From assembly GCA_965602795.1 (NCBI GenBank), contig CBFCZR010000048.1, positions 1 to 10,757 of the forward strand: 10,757 nt of DNA, in the 5' to 3' direction. Shown in pieces: positions 5,769-10,757 of the stretch; position 1 is the first letter of the stretch; the number at the start of each line of letters is the position of its first letter. The DNA is from Bathyarchaeum sp965602795. GTDB lineage: Archaea > Thermoproteota > Bathyarchaeia > Bathyarchaeales > Bathyarchaeaceae. The notes under the pieces are model-generated. The model saw nothing but the letters and a program-made list of their open reading frames with translations. It was not told the origin of the DNA and made no database searches. Both the position numbers and the translations under genes were made by a program.

Positions 5769-7001
5769 ATGGATAAAACAATCACGTATACCCTAGCAAT
5801 CATCGCAGTTGCTGCTTTAGTTGTTGCAACTTACGGCTACATCGTTTTTGAGGGAGAAATCAGCGACTTGAACGGTTCTGTCAGTGACTTACAAGAAGGA
5901 CTAACCACTAGCCAAACCACTATCAGTAATCTTGATGGCTCCATCGGCACTATTGAAGGTCAGCTTGAGACTATACTTGATCAGCTTAGTGTCTATCAAA
6001 GTGCCATTACCGATTTGGAGGAGCAAATGGGCATCTATAACAGTAACATGAGTGCTTTGGAACAACAACTTAGTGAACAACAAGAGCAGATCGCGGAATA
6101 TCAAGAAACCATTCAGGAACAACAAGAACAAATTGCTGAATATCAGGAAGTTACACTAGTTGATGCTATAGGTAATGTAGTTACCTTGACTTCTGCTCCG
6201 GAAAGAATAGTGTCGTTATCGCCAAGCAACACAGAAATCGTGTTTGCGGTCGGGGCAGGGGACAGTATTGTGGGAGTAACAGACTACTGCAATTATCCTC
6301 ACAATTTCACAGCGTGGATTGAAGCAGGCAACATGACCAGCATAGGAAACTTTTGGCAACCATCCGTAGAGCCAATCGTTGCATTGGAACCTGACTTGGT
6401 TCTTGCAAGCTCTGGAAGTTCAGAAGCTGCCGGGACTCTGAGGACTTTAGGATACGCTGTCTTAGTGGTAGACGGTCAAACCATTGACGAGGTTCTGCAA
6501 GATGTTCTTTTGATTGGAAGAGCAACCTACAAAAACAGTGAATCTGTCGCTCTCGTCACCGAAATGAGAGAAAGAATAGACGCTGTAGTGAATCAAGCAG
6601 CGGATGTAACCACTACTCCAAAAGTGTACCATGAAGTTTGGAACGACCCACTCATGAGCGCAGGTCCAACAACATTCATTGATGAGATGATAGTCTTGGC
6701 AGGTGGAGAAAACATTTTCCATGATGCAACTACAAGTTGGCCGATTGTAAGCTCGGAGGCAATTATTGAAAAGAATCCTGGCGTAATGTTTTTCCCTGAC
6801 ATGTATATGGGAAGAACGAATTTCTACGAAACCATGGAGGCTGTAGAGAACCGTGCTGGATGGGACACCATAAGTGCAGTTCAGAATGAGGCACTCTACG
6901 AGATCGATGCAGACATAATCTCCAGATCAGGCCCAAGAATTGTTGATGCGCTAGAAACTATTGCGAAAATGGTTCATCCAGAAATCTTTGGACAACCCTA
7001 A
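5769..7001 (+). CDS. btuF: Membrane-anchored BtuF-type corrinoid-binding protein with coiled-coil stalk
   Basis: This 410-residue protein has three parts. Residues 5-27 are a single hydrophobic helix (TYTLAIIAVAALVVATYGYI) that acts as a signal anchor. It has no lipobox cysteine. Residues about 30-127 are a polar, Q/E/S-rich coiled coil that ends in a duplicated 14-residue unit. Residues 128-410 are the BtuF-type binding domain: IVSLSPSNTEIVFAVGAG, VGVTDYCNYPHNF, IGNFWQPSVEPI, ALEPDLVLAS, VYHEVWNDP, GGENIF and SRSGPRIVDALETI. The domain would sit outside the cell on a stalk and deliver corrinoid to the BtuC/BtuD transporter encoded just downstream. Specificity for B12 rather than heme or siderophore is inferred from the DYCNYP motif and the DUF71 neighbour. 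A tight promoter-operator precedes it. It is a close paralogue of the protein at 4088-4975 but lacks the four-Cys insertion. Confidence 0.88.
   Translation: MDKTITYTLAIIAVAALVVATYGYIVFEGEISDLNGSVSDLQEGLTTSQTTISNLDGSIGTIEGQLETILDQLSVYQSAITDLEEQMGIYNSNMSALEQQLSEQQEQIAEYQETIQEQQEQIAEYQEVTLVDAIGNVVTLTSAPERIVSLSPSNTEIVFAVGAGDSIVGVTDYCNYPHNFTAWIEAGNMTSIGNFWQPSVEPIVALEPDLVLASSGSSEAAGTLRTLGYAVLVVDGQTIDEVLQDVLLIGRATYKNSESVALVTEMRERIDAVVNQAADVTTTPKVYHEVWNDPLMSAGPTTFIDEMIVLAGGENIFHDATTSWPIVSSEAIIEKNPGVMFFPDMYMGRTNFYETMEAVENRAGWDTISAVQNEALYEIDADIISRSGPRIVDALETIAKMVHPEIFGQP
6075..6149 (+). repeat. Tandem 14-residue coiled-coil repeat in the anchored BtuF
   Basis: EQQEQIAEYQE occurs at residues 103-113 and again at 117-127, a period of exactly two heptads. 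The two DNA copies differ at several third positions, so the duplication is not brand new or has been kept at the protein level. It extends the stalk. Confidence 0.85.
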
Positions 7002-7012
7002 AATATCCCCCC

Positions 7013-7022
7013 TTTTTTATAA
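7013..7022 (+). promoter_or_regulatory. T6 tract and TATA-like box between btuF and btuC
   Basis: TTTTTTATAA follows a run of six Cs, 12 bases after the btuF stop. The T run could attenuate the btuF transcript. The TATA-like part is centred about 26 bases before 7045, so it could start a leaderless btuC mRNA. Both are pattern calls. The tract would let the binding protein be made in excess over the permease, as is common for ABC importers. Confidence 0.35.
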
Positions 7023-7047
7023 CCTAAAACATAATCTGTGAACATTG

Positions 7048-8127
7048 ATGAAAAAAGACGCTGAAACCACTCATTTAAGGCGTGTTTCTCACTGGAAGCT
7101 ATATCTCCTAATAATGTTAATTGCGTTTGGCATAGTCTTTATTTTGTCACTCAATCTGGGCTACGCGCCCATTCCCTTCAGAGACATTCTGATTATATTA
7201 ACCAAACAAATCCCCATATTAGAAAATCTGGTAGACGCTTCAAACATCACCCAAACCGCTGAAGTGATAATAACCCAAATCAGGCTTCCACGAGTGATAT
7301 GCGGAGCTCTAGTTGGCGCGGCTCTGGCGACAGCAGGAGCTGCATATCAGGGAATCTTCAGGAATCCTATGGCTGACCCTTACGTCATCGGAGCCTCGAG
7401 CGGTGCAGCACTAGGTGCAGCGTTGGTAATGGTTCTAGGCATAGGCGTTTCACTTCTGGGCGTAAACACACTTCAAATCATGGCTTTTGTTGGTTCCCTA
7501 ATAACTGTGCTTGTAGTCTATACCATCGCAAGGGTTGGGTCCAGAGTTCCGGTTACAACTCTGCTTCTCACGGGAATAGCAGCAAGCCTCTTCTTAAGCG
7601 CCATAGTTACGTTTCTAAGAACGATTGCTAGCGACCAAATTCTTCATGGCTTAACTTTTTGGCTTATCGGAAGTCTTGCACCCACAGAAAACTGGGACAA
7701 AGTGTGGGCTATCTTTCCTTTCATAATTGTCGGTGCCGTTATTGCCTATATGTATTCACGTGACTTGAATATTCTTGCTCTGGGAGAAGATCAAGCTCAG
7801 CACTTAGGTGTCGAAATTGAAAAGGTGAAACGGATATTGCTTGTTTCCGGAGCCCTTATGACCGCAGCCGCTGTATCCATTAGCGGTTTAATCGGTTTCG
7901 TTGGTTTAATTATCCCTCACTTGACAAGAGTCTTAATTGGTCCTGATCACAGGGTTCTTCTTCCCACCTCAGCCATTGTAGGTGCCTCTTTCCTGATGAT
8001 ATGCGATGCGCTGTCACGGGTGATAATGGGTTCTGGGGAAGCACCTGTCGGAGTAATAACGGCGCTTTCAGGAGCGCCCTTTTTTATATACCTCCTCCGT
8101 AGGAAAAGGAAAGGATACGCAGTATAA
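7048..8127 (+). CDS. btuC: Corrinoid ABC transporter permease, BtuC/FecCD family
   Basis: This is the membrane channel subunit of a type II ABC importer. It has 359 residues from ATG 7048, near the usual length, with a TTG three bases earlier that is a less likely start. The first membrane helix is at about 17-37. The family hallmark follows at 79-124: RLPRVICGALVGAALATAGA, then YQGIFRNPMADPYVIGASSG. Further hydrophobic helices follow, for about ten in all. The ALGEDQAQHLGVEIEKVKR segment (about 248-266) corresponds to the cytoplasmic coupling region that contacts the ATPase, and ISGLIGFVGLIIPHLTR is the conserved C-terminal motif. The tail is basic and cytoplasmic (LLRRKRKGYAV). There is no Shine-Dalgarno-like site, and a TATA-like element suggests a leaderless start. 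The ATPase gene follows 11 bases downstream. Confidence 0.93.
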   Translation: MKKDAETTHLRRVSHWKLYLLIMLIAFGIVFILSLNLGYAPIPFRDILIILTKQIPILENLVDASNITQTAEVIITQIRLPRVICGALVGAALATAGAAYQGIFRNPMADPYVIGASSGAALGAALVMVLGIGVSLLGVNTLQIMAFVGSLITVLVVYTIARVGSRVPVTTLLLTGIAASLFLSAIVTFLRTIASDQILHGLTFWLIGSLAPTENWDKVWAIFPFIIVGAVIAYMYSRDLNILALGEDQAQHLGVEIEKVKRILLVSGALMTAAAVSISGLIGFVGLIIPHLTRVLIGPDHRVLLPTSAIVGASFLMICDALSRVIMGSGEAPVGVITALSGAPFFIYLLRRKRKGYAV

Positions 8128-8138
8128 GGTGAGGAAAG

Positions 8139-9431
8139 ATGGTTGTCTTAACAATTGATGGCATTGACTGTTCTTACGGGTCTGTTGATGTTTTGAAGGA
8201 TGTCGATTTTGAGGTTAAGAGCGGCGAATTCTTAGGTATTCTTGGTCCAAACGGCTCAGGAAAAACGACATTGCTCAAAAGCATAAGCAGAGTACTCCAG
8301 CCACATAAAGGAACAATACTCATAGACGAGAAGAACATCTACGGAATGAAGAGCGTGGATGTTGCTAAACAGTTAGCGGTAGTCCCGCAGAGCACACCTG
8401 TAACATTCGACTTCACTTCTCTGGAAGTAGTTCTCATGGGTCGCAATCCTCACCTGCCCCGATTCAAGATGGAAAGCAAAGAGGACCTAGCCATCGCAAA
8501 GAATTCCATGAAACTAACCCGCACTTGGGAGTTTGCCGACAGACCAGTAACCGAACTTAGTGGCGGAGAAAGGCAACGAGTGATAATCGCGCGTGCCCTA
8601 ACTCAGGAACCAAAAATTCTTTTGCTAGACGAGCCGACAACCCACTTGGACATAAGCAACCAACTGGAAATAATGGATCTCATCAAAAATTTATGCGAAA
8701 CTAAAAATTTGTTGATAGCCGCGGTTTTCCATGACTTCAACTTAGCTGCACGATACTGTGACTCTATCATCCTTTTGAAGGAAGGAAAAATTGTTGCTGT
8801 GGGAAAATCAGAAAAGACGCTCACAAGCGAAAACATCAGAAAAGTTTTCAGCGTTGACACTATAGTGAAAAGGCATCCTGTCACTGGTTTCTTTCATGTT
8901 ATTCCCATTTCAATCCCCCTAAATCAACAACAAAAGACCCTTTCTATACATCTAATTTCTGGATGTGGCACCGGTAGCCCTGTGATGAAGCTTTTGAAGG
9001 ATGAAGGCTATTTCGTGACTGCTGGGGTTATCAACTTGCTGGATACGGATCAAGAGGCTGCTCGGCTGTTAAACATTCCAACAGTAAGCGAAGCTCCCTT
9101 CTCTCCCATAACCGAGGAAGCTCACGCAGCAAACCTGAATATGATAAGTAAAGCCAACGTTCTAGTAATCACACCGACCCAGTTTGGTGACGGCAATCTG
9201 CGTAATCTCGAAGCTGCAGAAACTGCTCTGAAAGAAGGAATACCAATCATCCTCCTAGAAAATGGACCGGATGAAAAAAGGGACTTCACTAATGGCAAAG
9301 CCACAAAATACTTGACGGAACTTGAAAACAATGGTGCCGTAATCGTGAAAAGCAATTGTGAACTCCTACAGGTTCTTGACAACTTAGAAAAGAAAAATAA
9401 CAAAAACTTGCATCAAAAAAAGGAAACCTGA
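8139..9431 (+). CDS. btuD: Corrinoid ABC transporter ATPase BtuD with extra C-terminal Rossmann-like domain
   Basis: Residues 1-255 are a standard ABC ATPase of the BtuD/FecE type: Walker A GPNGSGKTT (36-44), Q-loop VPQS with Q84, signature LSGGERQRV (140-148), Walker B ILLLDEP (160-166), D-loop HLD (169-171) and switch histidine in VFHDF (H198). Usual family members end near here. Residues about 266-418 add an alternating strand-helix domain with HLISGCGTGSPVMKLL (271-286), VTAGVINLLDTDQEAA (293-308), EAPFSPITEEA (318-328), VLVITPTQFGDGNLRNLEAA (341-360) and PIILLENGPDEKRDF (369-383). I recognise this as a recurrent extension of some archaeal and bacterial cobalamin-type ATPases but know no function for it. 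It is not the CbiZ amidohydrolase found fused to some BtuDs. A GGTGAGG site overlaps the upstream stop region and fixes the ATG start. The tail is lysine/asparagine-rich. Confidence 0.92.
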   Translation: MVVLTIDGIDCSYGSVDVLKDVDFEVKSGEFLGILGPNGSGKTTLLKSISRVLQPHKGTILIDEKNIYGMKSVDVAKQLAVVPQSTPVTFDFTSLEVVLMGRNPHLPRFKMESKEDLAIAKNSMKLTRTWEFADRPVTELSGGERQRVIIARALTQEPKILLLDEPTTHLDISNQLEIMDLIKNLCETKNLLIAAVFHDFNLAARYCDSIILLKEGKIVAVGKSEKTLTSENIRKVFSVDTIVKRHPVTGFFHVIPISIPLNQQQKTLSIHLISGCGTGSPVMKLLKDEGYFVTAGVINLLDTDQEAARLLNIPTVSEAPFSPITEEAHAANLNMISKANVLVITPTQFGDGNLRNLEAAETALKEGIPIILLENGPDEKRDFTNGKATKYLTELENNGAVIVKSNCELLQVLDNLEKKNNKNLHQKKET

Positions 9432-9520
9432 TTACATGCAGCAAACGATAACGAAGACTGAAAAAGAGGCAAAAATAAATACATTTTTATTCATTTATTA
9501 AAATGTTGAATACTGATTAT

Positions 9521-9525
9521 GGTGA
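9521..9525 (+). promoter_or_regulatory. GGTGA ribosome binding site that fixes a TTG start
   Basis: GGTGA lies six bases before the TTG at 9532. An in-frame TGA at 9523-9525 excludes any earlier start, and the ATG at 9519 is in another frame and stops after seven codons. AT-rich sequence around 9471-9500 (AAAAATAAATA, CATTTATTA) could hold a promoter, though read-through from btuD, 100 bases away, is equally possible. Confidence 0.7.
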
Positions 9526-9531
9526 AAGATT

Positions 9532-10608
9532 TTGAAGCCTAATGGACCCCTATTCATTCTGCCTTGGAGATGCACACAAGCATGCACCAGCAGTTGCCTA
9601 CACTGCGGATTTGCATCAAACCCCCCCGCCTCCGACGCCCTCGGAACCAAAGAAACTATGCATATTATAGACGAAATCTATGATTTTGGGGCAACCTATC
9701 TAGGATTAAGCGGGGGAGAACCCCTTCTGCGAAAAGACCTCCCCGAAATAATCGGATACGCCAAAAAAACTGGTCTGAATGTGAGCCTCATAACCAACGG
9801 CTACTATGTTGACGGCAAAATCTTAGATAACCTAGTTAGACACGATGTTCGCGTCTCATTGAGTGTTGACGGAAAAGAAGAAATCAACGATGCTATACGA
9901 GGAAAGGGCGCATACGAAAAAGCCGTTTCAGCTATGGAAAAGACTTCTAAGGCGGGGCTGCTGGACTGTCTTGTGGCAACCCTTGCCAATGTTGATTCAA
10001 CCCGCAATAACGTCACCTCCGAAGATATGGAGCACGTCATCCAACTGGCTGAAAAATATGGCGCCCGCTGGGTGGTGATTCACGGCTTCATTCCCTTCAA
10101 CCGAACAAAAGAGCATCTCGCCAAGTCCCCCTCCCCACAACAGTACGAGAAGATTTGGAACCAAGTCTACGACCTACGTCTAAAGTATAACGGAAAACCT
10201 GAAGTCAACGTTTATTGCCCCTTCTTCGTTCGCATCGCTAAGGAACGAGGCATGCCCGATTTCAACCACTGGTTCAACAACGTTTTCCTAGGCAGGTGCT
10301 CCATAGCCGGCAAATACATGAGCGTAACCGAAAACGGAGACGTCATCCCATGCAGCTTCAATGACCATATCCGACTTGGAAACGTTCAGGATAAGCCGCT
10401 GAAGCAAATCTGGGATGAACACCAAACATCAGAATTAACTAGTAAACTCAGGGATAGGAGTAACTTGAAGGGCAAATGCGGCGTCTGCGAATACAGAGAA
10501 ATTTGTGGCGGCTGCCGAACCAGAGCACAGATGTACACCGGAGACATTTTTGCTTCTGACCCAGCATGCGGATACGTACCTAAAGCGTTGCGTGAAAAAA
10601 CGAAATAA
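9532..10608 (+). CDS. Radical SAM/SPASM protein, AhbC/AhbD/PqqE-like
   Basis: This 358-residue protein starts at TTG. The radical SAM [4Fe-4S] motif is C18-X3-C22-X2-C25, with a further cysteine at 14. The SAM-binding SGGEPLL is at 60-66, and the TIM-barrel strands include LITNGYYV and RVSLSVDG. The C-terminal SPASM domain is complete and would hold two auxiliary clusters: C256, G269-X4-C274, then C316-X2-C319-X5-C325-X2-C328 (CGVCEYREICGGC), and C346. Members of this group include the heme-pathway enzymes AhbC and AhbD and peptide-modifying PqqE-like enzymes. No small precursor peptide is seen nearby, which argues mildly against a RiPP maturase. The gene follows the corrinoid importer on the same strand, so a role in tetrapyrrole metabolism is plausible but unproven. 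Codon use includes noticeably more CCC than its neighbours. Confidence 0.88.
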   Translation: MKPNGPLFILPWRCTQACTSSCLHCGFASNPPASDALGTKETMHIIDEIYDFGATYLGLSGGEPLLRKDLPEIIGYAKKTGLNVSLITNGYYVDGKILDNLVRHDVRVSLSVDGKEEINDAIRGKGAYEKAVSAMEKTSKAGLLDCLVATLANVDSTRNNVTSEDMEHVIQLAEKYGARWVVIHGFIPFNRTKEHLAKSPSPQQYEKIWNQVYDLRLKYNGKPEVNVYCPFFVRIAKERGMPDFNHWFNNVFLGRCSIAGKYMSVTENGDVIPCSFNDHIRLGNVQDKPLKQIWDEHQTSELTSKLRDRSNLKGKCGVCEYREICGGCRTRAQMYTGDIFASDPACGYVPKALREKTK

Positions 10609-10610
10609 CT

Positions 10611-10619
10611 AGTTTTTAT
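10611..10619 (+). terminator. Possible T5 terminator after the radical SAM gene
   Basis: AGTTTTTAT lies immediately after the stop codon. It is a short T tract of the kind that ends archaeal transcripts; no hairpin accompanies it. Confidence 0.3.
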
Positions 10620-10683
10620 CTAATTGCATCTGTTTCTTCTCTTTAGACTAAGCAAACGTGATTGACAATCATTTCATGCTTAA

Positions 10684-10692
10684 TTTATATAA
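10684..10692 (+). promoter_or_regulatory. TATA box for a gene beyond the right edge
   Basis: TTTATATAA is a near-consensus archaeal TATA element, predicting a transcription start near 10714. No rightward coding start is evident before the window ends, so the gene it serves is outside. Confidence 0.55.
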
Positions 10693-10699
10693 GAAATCT

Positions 10700-10721
10700 T
10701 TAGTCAAGAAAATTTGACTAA
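10700..10721. promoter_or_regulatory. Inverted repeat at the predicted start site, possible operator
   Basis: TTAGTCAA and TTGACTAA are perfect 8-bp arms separated by six bases, placed on the predicted start of the promoter at 10684. Related elements occur nearby: the palindrome TTAGACTAA at about 10643-10651, and TTGGTCAAGAA at 10734-10744, which matches TTAGTCAAGAA at 10700-10710 with one difference. Several similar half-sites at one promoter suggest a DNA-binding regulator. Confidence 0.5.
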
Positions 10722-10757
10722 GACTTGGTTGGGTTGGTCAAGAATCCTTTACAAAAA

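Noticed and set aside
8603..9403. Minus-strand ORFs inside btuD
   Set aside because: They are antisense shadows of a complete ABC ATPase gene, with low-complexity Ser/Phe-rich translations and no recognisable domain.
9519..9542. Seven-codon ORF (MVKDFEA) as leader peptide or RiPP precursor before the radical SAM gene
   Set aside because: It overlaps the ribosome site, has no core-peptide features and is short enough to be chance.
1..10757. CRISPR arrays, tRNA or rRNA genes, insertion sequences
   Set aside because: No regularly spaced direct repeats, cloverleaf-like sequence, rRNA-like stretch or transposase-like protein was seen on either strand by eye.

Overview
The window looks like chromosomal DNA of an archaeon, probably an uncultured one. 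The evidence is archaeal TATA boxes at the expected distance from several starts, GGTGA/GAGG-type ribosome binding sites mixed with apparently leaderless genes, TTG start codons, and archaeal-flavoured families (FUN14-like membrane protein, DUF71 PP-loop ATPase, a winged-helix protein with an S-layer-like C-terminal part). A Bathyarchaeia-like or related lineage is my guess from overall feel only. There is no sign of phage, transposon, CRISPR or RNA genes.

Left part (1-3977): a leftward winged-helix DNA-binding protein that runs off the left edge; a 308-base intergenic stretch holding its promoter; a small FUN14-like membrane protein; a convergent small PH-domain protein with an uncertain N-terminus; and a complete rightward glmS, the entry enzyme for UDP-GlcNAc and hence surface glycan synthesis.

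Middle and right part (4088-9431): a corrinoid (vitamin B12) uptake and handling cluster. In order it has a BtuF-like binding protein with no signal peptide and a four-cysteine insertion, a DUF71/COG2102 PP-loop ATPase with the GENGEFHT motif that I associate with the B12-salvage subfamily, a second BtuF-like protein that is membrane-anchored through a long coiled coil, the permease BtuC, and the ATPase BtuD with an extra C-terminal Rossmann-like domain of about 165 residues. The anchored BtuF, BtuC and BtuD form a complete importer. The soluble BtuF-like protein and the DUF71 protein are the intracellular candidates for receiving or remodelling the corrinoid. A perfect 23-bp palindrome lies between the TATA box and the predicted transcription start of the anchored btuF gene, and is the best candidate control site.

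After the importer comes a radical SAM/SPASM protein (9532-10608) of the AhbC/AhbD/PqqE-like group, read from a TTG start with a GGTGA site. The last 150 bases hold a probable promoter with an inverted repeat at its predicted start site, serving a gene beyond the right edge.

Most interesting points: the cytoplasmic Cys-insert BtuF paired with DUF71, the palindromic operator, and the BtuD C-terminal domain.
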